64,000 nt of DNA. Source: Variovorax paradoxus. GTDB taxonomy: Bacteria > Pseudomonadota > Gammaproteobacteria > Burkholderiales > Burkholderiaceae_C. The DNA lies in assembly GCF_029919115.1 (NCBI RefSeq), contig NZ_CP123990.1, positions 1,922,001-1,986,000 on the forward strand, written 5' to 3'. Under the pieces are notes generated by a model. It worked only from the letters and a program-made list of their open reading frames with translations. It did no database searches and had not been told where the DNA came from. A program made the position numbers and the translations under genes. Positions 1-9,496 of this stretch are shown here, piece after piece; position 1 is the first letter of the stretch; every line of letters begins with the position of its first letter.

Positions 1-1
1 C

Positions 2-1666
2 GCGGGCAGCGACCAGGTGCTCGAATGGCTCAAGAGCAGCGCCGACGGCGATGCGCTCGCGGTGCAGGCGCTCGAGGCGCGGCTGCGGCGCGAAGGCGTG
101 CGCGAGTGGGCTGCCTGGTGCGGGCAGGCCGCGCGCAGCGAAAAGCCGCAAGACATCGCATTGCTGCCCTTCACCGAAGCCGTCGAAGGCCGCCGCATGG
201 CCATGGCCCGTTCCAGGCCGCTTGCAGACTGGCTCCGGGCCTTGCGCGAGCTGCTCGAAGCCGGCGGGCAGTGGGAGCCGCTCGCCGCCGACATGGCCGG
301 TGGCAAGGTGATCGGTGCCCTGTGGCTCGATGCCGGCGCGCACGGCGACGACGACGAATTTCCGGGCGGACGCCACACGCTTGCCGAGTTCACGGCCTGG
401 GTGCGCGACGTGCTCGAAGACGCCAGCTTTGTGCCGCCAGCCGGCGGCGACGTGCCGCAGGTGGTGGTGCTGCCGCTGCACCAGCTCCTGGGGCGCGCAT
501 TCGGCGCGGTGGTCATTCCCGGCTGCGACGACCGGCGCCTGCCTGCCTCGCCCGAGCCGCCCGGCAACTGGAGCGCCGCCCAGCGCGCAGAACTCGGCTT
601 GCCCGCACGCGAAACGCTCGAGGCCGCGCAGCGTTCGGCCTGGGCCGCCGCCTTGTGCAATCCGTGCTGCGAACTGCTCTGGCGCCAGTCCGACGCCAGC
701 GGCGAACCCGTCCGGCCGAGCCCGCTGGTGCAGTCGCTCCAACTCGACCATGCATTGCAAATGGCGGCCGATCCGCGCACCCCGCGCGAGGTTGCGCTGC
801 GGCCGACCTTGTACCCGACACCCTCCGGAGCGCTGCTGCCGCTGCGGAACATTTCGACCAGCGTCTACGAGGACCTGCGTCGCTGCCCCTACCGCTTCTT
901 CGCGCTGCGGCAACTGGGCCTGCGCAGTGCCGATGAGCTCGACGCCGAGGTCGACAAGCGCGACTTCGGCAACTGGCTGCATGCCGTGCTCGGCAACTTT
1001 CATGAGGCGCTGAAGGAAACCCCCACCGATGAGGTGGCGGAGCGCGTGGCGTACATCACCACCGCGGCCGAGCGCGCCACGCAAGAGTTTGCTCTGTCCG
1101 ATGCCGAGTTCCTGCCGTTCGCCGCGGCTTGGCCGGCGGTGCGCGACGGCTACCTGCAGTGGCTCGCCGGGCATGAGGCAAGCGGCGCGGTGTTCGCCGA
1201 ATCGGAGCCGTGGATGGAGCAACCACTGGGCAACCTGCAACTGGTCGGCCGGCTGGACCGCATCGACCGCATGCCCGACGGCCAGGCCTTCGTGATCGAC
1301 TACAAGACCGAATCGGCCGCGGTCACCAAGGAGCGTGTGAAAGACCCGACCGAAGACACGCAGCTAGCCTTCTATGCCGCGCTGGTGGCCGACGACACCC
1401 TGCGCGCCGCCTACGTGAATGTTGGCGAAAAATCGTCCGGCACGCAGACCGTCGAGCAGCCCGTGGTGGTGGAGGCGCGCGATGCACTGGTCGCGGGCAT
1501 CCTTCACGATTTCACGCGCATTGCAGATGGCGCGGCGCTCCCGCCGTTGGGTGAGGGCGCAATCTGCGACTACTGCGCCGCACGCGGGCTTTGCAGAAAA
1601 GACTTCTGGGAGATCGAACAACCTCCGCCTTCGACTGAAGCTGCGGCCGGAGGGCCCGCCCAATGA
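2..1666 (+). CDS. AddB-like PD-(D/E)XK nuclease subunit (5' end outside window)
   Basis: The frame is open to the left edge, so only the C-terminal part (about 555 residues) is present. The nuclease motif lies near 1246-1310, where GRLDRID is followed by VIDYKTE, the Asp and D-x-K of a PD-(D/E)XK site. One cysteine near 883 (CPYRFF) and a C-terminal CDYCAARGLC group (1565-1593) are laid out like the four cysteines that bind an iron-sulfur cluster in AddB nucleases. The stop overlaps the next helicase gene in ATGA, so the two are translationally coupled. The expected role is double-strand-break end processing as the AddB partner. The family call is firm; orthology to addB is inferred because the N-terminus is missing. 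Confidence 0.85.
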   Translation, partial: AGSDQVLEWLKSSADGDALAVQALEARLRREGVREWAAWCGQAARSEKPQDIALLPFTEAVEGRRMAMARSRPLADWLRALRELLEAGGQWEPLAADMAGGKVIGALWLDAGAHGDDDEFPGGRHTLAEFTAWVRDVLEDASFVPPAGGDVPQVVVLPLHQLLGRAFGAVVIPGCDDRRLPASPEPPGNWSAAQRAELGLPARETLEAAQRSAWAAALCNPCCELLWRQSDASGEPVRPSPLVQSLQLDHALQMAADPRTPREVALRPTLYPTPSGALLPLRNISTSVYEDLRRCPYRFFALRQLGLRSADELDAEVDKRDFGNWLHAVLGNFHEALKETPTDEVAERVAYITTAAERATQEFALSDAEFLPFAAAWPAVRDGYLQWLAGHEASGAVFAESEPWMEQPLGNLQLVGRLDRIDRMPDGQAFVIDYKTESAAVTKERVKDPTEDTQLAFYAALVADDTLRAAYVNVGEKSSGTQTVEQPVVVEARDALVAGILHDFTRIADGAALPPLGEGAICDYCAARGLCRKDFWEIEQPPPSTEAAAGGPAQ

Positions 1667-4600
1667 ACGGCGCCGCCTACGAACACAACGGCCGGCACGT
1701 CACGCGCGAGGCCTTCTACACCGTCGCCTGCGATCCGCGCCGCTCCGTTGCGGTCGAAGCCTGCGCAGGCGCCGGCAAGACCTGGATGCTGGTGTCCCGC
1801 ATCTTGCGGGCGCTGCTCGAAGAGGGCGAATCCGCCTGCGAGCCGCACGAAATCCTGGCCATTACCTTCACCAAGAAGGCCGCCGGGGAAATGCGCGAGC
1901 GGCTCGACCAATGGCTGGAGCAGTTCGCCGACCGCAGCCCCGAAGAACTGGTGCGCGAGCTCGTGATGCGCGGCGTCGATCCCGCGGCCGCGCTTGCCGC
2001 CGTGCCGCGTCTGAAAGGCCTCTACAGGCGCTTGCTCGAAGGCGGCCGGCCGGTGCAGTTTCGTACCTTTCATGCCTGGTTTGCAGGGCTGTTGCGCAAC
2101 GCGCCGCTGGCGGTATTGCGTGAACTCGGCCTGCCTGCGAACTATGAATTGCTCGAAGACGATGCCGAGGCGCGTGCGCGCACCTGGCGGCCCTTCTTCG
2201 AGGCGGTGACGGCCGACAAGGAGGCGCTGGCCGACTACTACGCCGTCGTGGCCACCTACGGCCGCTCGCAGACCGCCAAGGCGCTGGGCGAAGCGCTCAC
2301 GCGCCGCGTCGAGTTTGCGCTGTCCGACCCGGCGTCGGCGGTGCAGCACTTCAGCGCCATGCATCCTTCGCTCCAAGGTCTGGACGAGCCGACCGATGCC
2401 CTGAGTGGAGACCTTGTCAGGCGCCGCTGGCTCGATCGCGCCGCCGCGCTCGGCCGCGAGGCCAACAAGACGCCGCAGAAAGCCGCCGAGGCGATCATCG
2501 ACGTATTCGGCACCGGCGAGCCGCCAAGCGAATCGCGTGCCGCCGCCCTGGCGCACCTGCGCAAGAATTTCTTTGTCGCGACGGAAGACCGGCTCACCAA
2601 GAACCTGCAGAAATTCCCCGCCGCGCAAGAAGCCGAAGCCGAGCTCCAGACCCTGTGCGTTGCGCAGGCCCAGCACGCGGCGTGGCTCTACCAGCAGCGC
2701 ATGACTCGCCTCACGCGCATCCTCGTCTCCGCGTTTGCCGAAGTGAAGCGCGCGCACGGCTGGGTCGACATGAACGACGTCGAGCAGGCCGCGCAACTGC
2801 TGCTCGGCCAGTCGGCACTGTCGGGCTGGGTGCAGGAGCGGCTCGATGCGCGCATCGCCCATCTGCTGATCGACGAGTTCCAGGACACCAACCCGCTGCA
2901 GTGGCAGGCGCTCTACGGCTGGCTCAGCGCCTACACCGGTGCGGGGGGCAAGGCGCCGCGCGTCTTCATCGTGGGCGATCCGAAGCAGAGCATCTACCGC
3001 TTTCGCCGCGCCGAGCCGCAGGTGTTCATTGCCGCGAAGAAGTTCGTGCGCGAAGGCCTGGGCGGCGAGCTGCTCAACTGCGACCACACCCACCGCAACG
3101 CGCGTGCGGTGGTCGGGCTCGTCAACCAGGCGATGCTGGCCGCGCAGGACGCGGGCGAGTTCGACGGCTACCGCGCGCACACCACCGAGCGCAACGACGA
3201 GGGCGAGCTGCTGAAGCTCCCGCCCATCGACCGCGATGCGGTCGGCACGGCCGCACCCGAACCTGCCGACGACGGCATGCTGCATTGGCGCGACAGCCTC
3301 GTGACGCCGCGCGTGTTGCCTGAAGAGCAATTGCTGCAAAAAGAATGCGAGCAGGCCGCGCGCTGGGTTGCGCAGCGCATTGCCGACGGCACGCCGCCGC
3401 GGCAGATCATGGTGCTGGCCCGCCGCCGCAATCGCCTGGCTGCCATGCAGGACGCACTGCGCCAGCGGCACATACCCGTGCAGCAGCCCGAAAAGAACGA
3501 GCTGCACGATGCGCCTGAAGTGCAGGACGTGGTCGCGCTGATCGATGCGCTGGTGTCGCCCGCGCACGACCTTTCCCTGGCGCGCGCGCTCAAGTCGCCG
3601 CTGTTCGGCATCGGCGACGACGCGCTGGTGCAGCTGGCGCTGCGCCAGCGCGAGCAACCGTCGTCGAGCTGGTTCGCGTTGATCCAGAAGGGTGAAGGCC
3701 TGCCGCAGGAATTGGTCGAGGCTGGTGCCAGGCTCAAGCAGTGGCAGCGCTGGCTTGCTGCGTTGCCGCCGCACGATGCGCTCGACGCGATCTTTCACGA
3801 TGGCGATGTGCTCGCCAGGTTCGGCGCCGCCATGCCCTCGGCCATGCGCCAGAGTGCGTTGGCCAACTTGCGCGGGCTGCTGGCGGCATCGCTCGAGATC
3901 GAAGGCGCGCGCTACGCCACGCCTTATGCACTGGTGCGCGCATTGCGCGCCGGTGGGGTCAGGGCGCCGTCGGTCGCGGTGCCCGACGCGGTGCAGCTTC
4001 TCACGGTTCACGGCGCCAAGGGCCTCGAGGCCGACACCGTGCTCATGCTCGATTGCGACGCGCCGCCGCCGCGCGCCCAGACCATGGGCGTGCTTGTCGA
4101 GTGGAAGGGCAGCGACAGCGCACCCACGCGCTTCGTATTCCTGGCGAGCGAAAAGACGCCGCCGGGCTGCGCCACCACATTGCTCGAAGAAGAGCAGCGC
4201 GCACGCCACCGTGAGGAACTCAACGGTCTTTACGTGGCGACCACCCGGGCGCGCGAGCGCCTCGTGCTGTCGTCGGTGCAGCCGGCCCGCGCCAACGAGG
4301 GCAGCTGGTGGTCGCGGCTCGAGTCGATTTGCGAACCGGCCGAAGCCGATGAGCCGCTGATCGTGTTGCCGGTGGCTTCCGGTGCGGGCAGCTTCCCGAT
4401 GAAGCAGATGCCCGTGTTCGCGCCAGCGGCCAAGGAACCCGTGGTTATCAAGAAAGCCGCCGACGCCACCGTCGATGCGCGCGCTGCCGCATTCGGCCAG
4501 GCGATGCACCGCCTGCTCGAATGGGCCGAGCCGGGTGAGCCTTTGCCGGCCGCGCACGTGCGCGCCGCGGCGCGCGAGTTCTTGCTCGACGCGCAGCAGG

Positions 4601-4923
4601 CACGCGGCGCCGCGGTGCTCGCCGAACGCATTCGCGGCGGCGCCGGCGCATGGGCTTGGAATGAGCGCATGATCGACTGGCACGGCAACGAAGTCACCCT
4701 GGTGCACGAAGGCGAAACGCTGCGCATCGACCGGCTGGTGCGCGAGCGCGCGACCGGCGCCTGGTGGATCCTCGACTACAAATCTGCCGCCCGCCCTGAG
4801 CGCGACGCGGCACTCATCGCACAGATGCAGCGCTACCGCGCGGCTGTGCAACATGCCTATCCCGGTGCCACGGTGCGCGCCGCGTTCCTGACCGGGCAGG
4901 GCGAACTGGTAAATCTCGAATGA
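1663..4923 (+). CDS. AddA-like UvrD-family helicase/nuclease
   Basis: This 1086-residue superfamily 1 helicase has Walker A ACAGAGKT at residues 33-40, Walker B DEFQDT near residue 404, GDPKQSIYRFRRA shortly after, and the motif V-like segment LLTVHGAKGLEADTV near residue 780. The C-terminal part ends in a RecB-type nuclease site with ILDYKSA near residue 1036. Helicase plus C-terminal nuclease, together with the upstream nuclease partner, matches AddAB, which processes DNA ends for RecA loading. The start is the ATG within the ATGA overlap with the upstream gene. Its stop overlaps the next gene by 4 bases, so three genes form one translational unit. Confidence 0.9.
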   Translation: MNGAAYEHNGRHVTREAFYTVACDPRRSVAVEACAGAGKTWMLVSRILRALLEEGESACEPHEILAITFTKKAAGEMRERLDQWLEQFADRSPEELVRELVMRGVDPAAALAAVPRLKGLYRRLLEGGRPVQFRTFHAWFAGLLRNAPLAVLRELGLPANYELLEDDAEARARTWRPFFEAVTADKEALADYYAVVATYGRSQTAKALGEALTRRVEFALSDPASAVQHFSAMHPSLQGLDEPTDALSGDLVRRRWLDRAAALGREANKTPQKAAEAIIDVFGTGEPPSESRAAALAHLRKNFFVATEDRLTKNLQKFPAAQEAEAELQTLCVAQAQHAAWLYQQRMTRLTRILVSAFAEVKRAHGWVDMNDVEQAAQLLLGQSALSGWVQERLDARIAHLLIDEFQDTNPLQWQALYGWLSAYTGAGGKAPRVFIVGDPKQSIYRFRRAEPQVFIAAKKFVREGLGGELLNCDHTHRNARAVVGLVNQAMLAAQDAGEFDGYRAHTTERNDEGELLKLPPIDRDAVGTAAPEPADDGMLHWRDSLVTPRVLPEEQLLQKECEQAARWVAQRIADGTPPRQIMVLARRRNRLAAMQDALRQRHIPVQQPEKNELHDAPEVQDVVALIDALVSPAHDLSLARALKSPLFGIGDDALVQLALRQREQPSSSWFALIQKGEGLPQELVEAGARLKQWQRWLAALPPHDALDAIFHDGDVLARFGAAMPSAMRQSALANLRGLLAASLEIEGARYATPYALVRALRAGGVRAPSVAVPDAVQLLTVHGAKGLEADTVLMLDCDAPPPRAQTMGVLVEWKGSDSAPTRFVFLASEKTPPGCATTLLEEEQRARHREELNGLYVATTRARERLVLSSVQPARANEGSWWSRLESICEPAEADEPLIVLPVASGAGSFPMKQMPVFAPAAKEPVVIKKAADATVDARAAAFGQAMHRLLEWAEPGEPLPAAHVRAAAREFLLDAQQARGAAVLAERIRGGAGAWAWNERMIDWHGNEVTLVHEGETLRIDRLVRERATGAWWILDYKSAARPERDAALIAQMQRYRAAVQHAYPGATVRAAFLTGQGELVNLE

Positions 4924-6164
4924 CTCTTTCCCATACCGTCGCCGTGATCGGCGGCGGACCTGCCGGCCTCATGGCGGCCGAAGTCTTGAGCGCGTCAGGC
5001 GTGCAGGTGCACGTGTACGACGCCATGCCCTCCGTGGGCAGGAAATTCCTTTTGGCTGGCCGTGGCGGGCTCAACCTCACGCACTCGGAGCCCTTCGACA
5101 TCTTCATGAGCCGGTTCGGCGACCGGCGCGCACAGCTCGAACCCATGCTCACCCAGTTCGGACCGGAGCAGGTGCGCCAATGGGCAGCAGGCCTGGGCGT
5201 CGAGACTTTCGTGGGCACATCGGGCCGCGTGTTTCCGACCGACATGAAAGCCGCGCCGTTGTTGCGTGCGTGGCTGCAGCGGCTGCGCGCAGCGGGCGTG
5301 CAGTTTCATATGCGCCATCGCTGGCTTGTCGACGGAGATGCGCCGATAACGGCGGCTTCGCTGCGGTTTGCCACCCCGGCCGGTGAAGCCACCGTGAAGG
5401 CCGATGCCGTAGTGCTCGCGCTCGGTGGTGCCAGTTGGGCGCGGCTGGGCTCCGACGGCGCGTGGGCGCCGTGGCTCCAGGCACGCGGGGTCGACGTTGC
5501 GTCGCTGCTGCCCGCCAATTGCGGCTTCGATGGAGCAGGGTGGAGCGAACATTTCTCCAGCCGCTTTGCGGGCCAGCCCTTCAAGTCGGTCGCCGTTTCG
5601 TTCACCGACAGCCAGGGCCGCCGCTTTGCGCGCAAGGGCGAGTTCGTTGCGACTGCCACCGGCATCGAGGGCAGCCTGATCTACGCGGCATCGGCATTGC
5701 TGCGCGACGAGATTGCCGCGCACGGCAGTGCGACGCTGCTGCTCGATCTGTTGCCAGACCGCAGTGCCGAGCAGGTACTGGCGGCCGTGAAGCATCCGCG
5801 TGGCGCCCGTTCGCTCAGCAGCCACCTGAAGAGCCGGCTGGGGCTGGAGGGCATCAAGGCCGGCGTGCTGCACGAGGTATTGAGCCGCGAGGCGATGCAA
5901 GACACTGCGCAGTTGGCGGCGACCATCAAGGCCGTGCCGTTGCGGCTGGTTGCGGCGCGTCCTATCGATGAAGCCATCAGCACCGCGGGTGGGGTGCGCT
6001 TCGATGCGCTCGACGAAGGGCTCATGGCAACTGCATTGCCCGGCGTGTTCGTTGCGGGAGAAATGCTCGATTGGGAAGCACCGACCGGGGGTTACCTGCT
6101 GACGGCTTCCATGGCCAGCGGTGCGGCCGCGGCCCGCGGAGCCATCAAGCAACTGGGCCTTTGA
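4920..6164 (+). CDS. NAD(P)/FAD-dependent flavoprotein, HI0933/TIGR03862-like
   Basis: The 414-residue protein starts with the dinucleotide-binding motif AVIGGGPAGLMAAEVL and has GRGGLNLTHSE near residue 45, a hallmark of the HI0933/BaiN flavoprotein family. Near the C-terminus GVFVAGEMLDWEAPTGGY forms the second FAD contact. It is a soluble, cytoplasmic oxidoreductase of unknown substrate. The gene overlaps the preceding helicase gene by 4 bases (ATGA), but no functional link to DNA repair is known to me. The family assignment is secure; no reaction can be assigned from sequence. Confidence 0.88.
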   Translation: MTLSHTVAVIGGGPAGLMAAEVLSASGVQVHVYDAMPSVGRKFLLAGRGGLNLTHSEPFDIFMSRFGDRRAQLEPMLTQFGPEQVRQWAAGLGVETFVGTSGRVFPTDMKAAPLLRAWLQRLRAAGVQFHMRHRWLVDGDAPITAASLRFATPAGEATVKADAVVLALGGASWARLGSDGAWAPWLQARGVDVASLLPANCGFDGAGWSEHFSSRFAGQPFKSVAVSFTDSQGRRFARKGEFVATATGIEGSLIYAASALLRDEIAAHGSATLLLDLLPDRSAEQVLAAVKHPRGARSLSSHLKSRLGLEGIKAGVLHEVLSREAMQDTAQLAATIKAVPLRLVAARPIDEAISTAGGVRFDALDEGLMATALPGVFVAGEMLDWEAPTGGYLLTASMASGAAAARGAIKQLGL

Positions 6165-6245
6165 GGGTATGGCTGAATACTTTTGTATTGTTTATTGCAC
6201 GCACAAGGAATAAGCTGCGACCAGACAAAAACAAAAGGAGCAGCG

Positions 6246-8159
6246 ATGACCAGCGTTCCATCGCCGCGCGCCGCGCGCGGGCTTGCTTATGCATCCCTGG
6301 TGTTCCTGGTTTGGTCCGGCGGTGACGCAGGAGGCGGCGCCGGCGCGCAGGGCGCACATCCGACGCTGGCGGGCACGTCCGCATCGGCCAGCAAGCCGGT
6401 GCCACCGGACGGACAGCCGGCGTCCCTCACCAGTCCCTCCCCCGGCACCAAGTTCGCCAGCCGCAGCGCCACCTTCGCCTGGAACAACACCGGTGCCACC
6501 CAGTACGGGTTGACGATCCTCTCGGCCTCTTCGGCGACACCCGTGGTGGACACATCGACAAGTGCGACAACGCTGACGGTGACAAACCTTCCCATAGACG
6601 GCGCGGGGCTCGTGGTCCGCCTGCGCTCCCGATTCAAGGGAAAGTGGCTGCCGGCCAACGAGTACCTGTTCACGGCAGCCGGATACACCGCGGCGCAATC
6701 GACCGCCGCGGTGAAGCCCTGGTCCGATCCGATCGCGCTGCCGCTCGTTCCCGCATCGGCCGCCAACCTCCCGGATGGCAAGCTGCTGCTGTGGGCAGCC
6801 CGCTCGCCCACCAGCTTCAGCACGAGCAGCAACGAGGCGTACACCTACACCTCTGTGTTCGACCCCATCACGCGAAGCGCCAGCCCGCTGGTGATCACGG
6901 CCACCGGCCACCAGATGTTCTGCCCCGGCCTGAGCATGCTGGCCGATGGCAGCGTGCTGGTCAGCGGCGGCAGCGATGCGACGAAGACCTCGATCTACGA
7001 CCCGGCGCTCGGCGGCTGGGTGACGGGGGCACAACTCGGCATTGCACGTGCCTACCAGGCGAGCACGACCATGTCCGACGGCTCCGTATTCACCGTCGGG
7101 GGGTCGTGGAACGGCGGGCAGGGCGGCAAGTACGGCGAGGTGTGGTCGGCCGCCACCAAGACCTGGCGCACGCTGTCCGGCATACCAGCCAACATGCCCG
7201 ATGCGAGCAATGTCTCCAACCCGCCGTTGGCCGGCCCGGACGCGGCGGGGGTCTACCGGGGCGACAACCACATGTGGCTGTTCGGCGCCGCCAACGGCTG
7301 GGTATTCCACGCCGGGCCTGCTGCCGCAATGCATTGGATCGACACGCGCGGCAGCGGCGCCATCCTGCAGGCCGGGCTACGCAACGATGACCCCTATGCC
7401 ATGACCGCCAGCGCCGTGATGTACGACATCGGCAAGATCCTCAAGCTCGGCGGCGCGCCCAACCACGACAGCGGCAACGCCTTCAAGACCGCCTACATCA
7501 TCGACATCAGCGCAGGCGCGCCGGCGGCGCCCACGGTGCGCAAGCTTTCACCGATGGCCTATGGCCGAACCTTTGTCAACAGCGTGGTGCTGCCCAACGG
7601 CGAGGTGTTCGTGATAGGCGGACAGACGCAGCCCGTTCCGTTTTCCGACTCCTACAGTGTGCTGGCGGCCGAACTGTGGAGCCCGGAGCTGGAGAGCTTC
7701 ATCACCGTGCCGCCGATGCAGAAACCGCGCAACTATCACAGCGTGGCCCTGCTGCTGCCGGACGGACGCGTGCTGGCGGGCGGCGGCGGGCTGTGCGACT
7801 GTGCGGGCGACCACCCGGACGCGGAGATCTACACGCCACCGTACCTGCTGGCGAGCGACGGTTCGCCGGCGTCCCGCCCGGCCATCACCGCTGCGCCGGC
7901 CAGCGCCACATGGGGCAGCCAGATCGCCGTGGCGACCGACCGCGCGGCGGCCCGCTTTGCGCTGGTGCGCATGGCATCGGCCACTCACTCGGTCAACACC
8001 GATCAACGCCGCATCCCGCTGTCATTCACGGGCACGGCAGGCAACTACCAGCTGGGCATTCCGACCGATCCCGGGACGGTGCTGCCGGGCAACTACATGC
8101 TGTTCGCGCTCGACAGCAGCGGCGTGCCGAGCGTGGCGCGCACCATCAACATCCGGTAG
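6246..8159 (+). CDS. galactose-oxidase-like copper radical oxidase, secreted
   Basis: The 637-residue protein resembles fungal galactose oxidase through its kelch propeller and C-terminal DUF1929 domain. Every active-site residue is present: Cys226 in FCPG and Tyr270 in ARAYQ (the cross-linked Tyr-Cys cofactor), the stacking Trp288 in GGSW, Tyr497-His498 in RNYHS, and copper ligand His581 in ATHSVNTDQRR. Residues 60-150 form a beta-rich, Fn3-like region rather than the fungal carbohydrate-binding domain. A hydrophobic N-terminus suggests export. The ATG at 6246 is chosen because AAAAGGAG precedes it by 5 bases; a TTG at 6183 is less likely. The expected reaction is oxidation of a primary alcohol or aldehyde with O2, giving H2O2. 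The substrate is unknown. Confidence 0.9.
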   Translation: MTSVPSPRAARGLAYASLVFLVWSGGDAGGGAGAQGAHPTLAGTSASASKPVPPDGQPASLTSPSPGTKFASRSATFAWNNTGATQYGLTILSASSATPVVDTSTSATTLTVTNLPIDGAGLVVRLRSRFKGKWLPANEYLFTAAGYTAAQSTAAVKPWSDPIALPLVPASAANLPDGKLLLWAARSPTSFSTSSNEAYTYTSVFDPITRSASPLVITATGHQMFCPGLSMLADGSVLVSGGSDATKTSIYDPALGGWVTGAQLGIARAYQASTTMSDGSVFTVGGSWNGGQGGKYGEVWSAATKTWRTLSGIPANMPDASNVSNPPLAGPDAAGVYRGDNHMWLFGAANGWVFHAGPAAAMHWIDTRGSGAILQAGLRNDDPYAMTASAVMYDIGKILKLGGAPNHDSGNAFKTAYIIDISAGAPAAPTVRKLSPMAYGRTFVNSVVLPNGEVFVIGGQTQPVPFSDSYSVLAAELWSPELESFITVPPMQKPRNYHSVALLLPDGRVLAGGGGLCDCAGDHPDAEIYTPPYLLASDGSPASRPAITAAPASATWGSQIAVATDRAAARFALVRMASATHSVNTDQRRIPLSFTGTAGNYQLGIPTDPGTVLPGNYMLFALDSSGVPSVARTINIR

Positions 8160-8192
8160 CGGCCGGCGCGCTTCGCGAAGCCGAGGCTTTCG

Positions 8193-8639
8193 ATGATGAT
8201 GCTGACGCTGGCGCTCGGAACCGCACTGGCCGTTGGCCCGGCGTGGTCCGCAGAGCCTGAAGCCGCCGTGCCTTCCTCGGTGGCGCGTGGCGCGCGCCTG
8301 TTCGATGGCACCGAGCCGCTCGCCGGCACGCTGTCCGGCCACAGCGCGCCGCTGCCGGGCGCGGCGACGCGCTGCATCCAGTGCCACGCGGGCCCCGGAA
8401 AGTCCACTGCCGCTGTCTCCGGTTTCGCGCCGCCGCTCGACCGGCGCCAGCTGCGCGAAGTCTTCGCGCGCCGCGGCGGCCCGCCCGTCGCGTACGAGCG
8501 CGCATCCTTCTGCCGCACGCTGCGTACCGGCATCGACCCCACCCATGTCATGGTGCCCCGAGCCATGCCGCGGTTCGATGCCGACGAAGGCCAGTGCGCG
8601 GCGTTGTGGGACTACCTGACGCAAGCCCTTACCCAATGA
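8193..8639 (+). CDS. small c-type cytochrome
   Basis: This 148-residue protein has a signal peptide ending near WSA (residues 18-20) and one heme-attachment motif, CIQCH, at residues 61-65. Met residues in the stretch VMVPRAMPRF could be the distal heme ligand. It lies 33 bases after the copper oxidase gene and 22 bases before the SCO gene, in the same direction, so it is probably co-transcribed. A periplasmic electron carrier is likely; a link to the oxidase is inferred only from context. The start is the first of three ATG codons in a row, and the exact one is uncertain. Confidence 0.8.
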   Translation: MMMLTLALGTALAVGPAWSAEPEAAVPSSVARGARLFDGTEPLAGTLSGHSAPLPGAATRCIQCHAGPGKSTAAVSGFAPPLDRRQLREVFARRGGPPVAYERASFCRTLRTGIDPTHVMVPRAMPRFDADEGQCAALWDYLTQALTQ

Positions 8640-8661
8640 ATTCAATGAACTCAATAAAGCG

Positions 8662-9261
8662 ATGAACGCGCACGACCCCTTCATACCCCCGCAGGTCGCA
8701 TCCCGCGGGCGCCGGCGCCTTCTTGCCGCCGGTGGACTGGCGTGGCTGGGTGTGCCTCCGGCCCGCGCAAACACCAGCATCGGCCCGGTGCTGCCGGCGG
8801 TGTCGGCTCCGGCCTTGCCGCTGCGGCGCCACGACGGCGCAAAACCGATGCTCGCGGCGCAGCTGCGAGGCGCCCCAACCGCCGTTCAATTGATGTTTAC
8901 CGGATGCAGCACGGTCTGCCCGATCCAGGGGGCCTTGTTCTCGACGCTGCAGGCGGCATTGCTGCCCGAGCGCTACGCGGGAGTGCGTCTGCTGTCGCTG
9001 AGCATCGACCCGCTCTCCGACGACCCTGTTGCGCTGGGCGCCTGGTTGCGGCGCTTCGGCGCGAGGTCGACCTGGAGCGCGGCGGCGCCAGCCCCCGAGG
9101 CACTTGAGTCGATGCTCTCGCTGTTCACGGGAGGCGCGGCAGCGGGCGACCGCCATACCGGCCAGGTTTATCTGTTCGACCGTCATGCCCGGCTGGTCTG
9201 GCGAACCAGCGAGTTGCCGCCGGCCGAAGAGGTCATGGCCGGGCTACGACAGATTGGTTAG
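8662..9261 (+). CDS. SCO family copper chaperone/thioredoxin-fold protein
   Basis: This 199-residue protein has a twin-arginine-like N-terminus (SRGRRRLLAAGGLAWLG) and the SCO copper-binding motif CSTVCP near residue 80. The conserved downstream histidine is present in GDRHTGQVYLFD. SCO proteins deliver copper to cuproenzymes such as cytochrome oxidase CuA. Here the gene closes an operon headed by a copper radical oxidase, so that oxidase is an attractive target; this is inference. A strong hairpin follows the stop codon by 6 bases. Confidence 0.87.
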   Translation: MNAHDPFIPPQVASRGRRRLLAAGGLAWLGVPPARANTSIGPVLPAVSAPALPLRRHDGAKPMLAAQLRGAPTAVQLMFTGCSTVCPIQGALFSTLQAALLPERYAGVRLLSLSIDPLSDDPVALGAWLRRFGARSTWSAAAPAPEALESMLSLFTGGAAAGDRHTGQVYLFDRHARLVWRTSELPPAEEVMAGLRQIG

Positions 9262-9267
9262 TTGGAT

Positions 9268-9295
9268 GCAGCGGCTGCCGATTCGGCGCCGCTGC
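9268..9295 (+). terminator. strong hairpin after SCO gene, no T-tract
   Basis: GCAGCGGC (9268-9275) pairs with GCCGCTGC (9288-9295), and inside it GCCGA pairs with TCGGC around a single T. It starts 6 bases after the SCO stop and lies between converging transcripts (SCO plus, SRP RNA minus). No T-run follows on the plus strand, so it may be a 3'-end stabiliser or a Rho-assisted end rather than a classic intrinsic terminator. Confidence 0.45.
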
Positions 9296-9338
9296 GGGGG
9301 CGCATGCCGCGCCCGTCCGTTCATCGATGTTAGGTTGA

Positions 9339-9428
9339 CGAGCCTTACCCCTGGCACTGACTACGCAGTTAGGGCTGCTTGGTTCCCCACCTGACCCGGT
9401 TGGCCACTTCACCATGCAGGGAGGCCCG
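9339..9428 (-). ncRNA. ffs: signal recognition particle 4.5S RNA (small bacterial type)
   Basis: Read on the minus strand, 9371-9396 contains the conserved SRP domain IV: GGTCAGGT, a GGAA tetraloop closed by G-C pairs, then AAGCAGCC. The ends pair: GGGCCT at 9427-9422 with AGGCTC at 9345-9340, giving a rod of about 90 nt. The RNA binds Ffh and targets membrane proteins during translation. It is transcribed away from dnaX. The exact 5' and 3' ends are estimated from the terminal pairing. Confidence 0.93.
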
Positions 9429-9437
9429 TCAAAGGCT

Positions 9438-9443
9438 ATTGTA
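9438..9443 (-). promoter_or_regulatory. -10 box of the SRP RNA gene (TACAAT)
   Basis: On the minus strand TACAAT lies 10 bases before the deduced 5' end of the SRP RNA. It matches five of six positions of the sigma-70 -10 consensus. No good -35 hexamer is seen at the usual distance. Confidence 0.55.
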
Positions 9444-9496
9444 ACCCCCCAGGCTGCGCGCACTTCGTGTCGCTTCGCCCACCCCCTGCTGGGGGC

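Noticed and set aside
1570..4854. A 1094-codon open frame on the minus strand opposite the AddA-like helicase
   Set aside because: It is the mirror of a GC-rich gene. Its protein is full of His/Arg/Gly/Ala with no motif, while the plus strand has a complete helicase.
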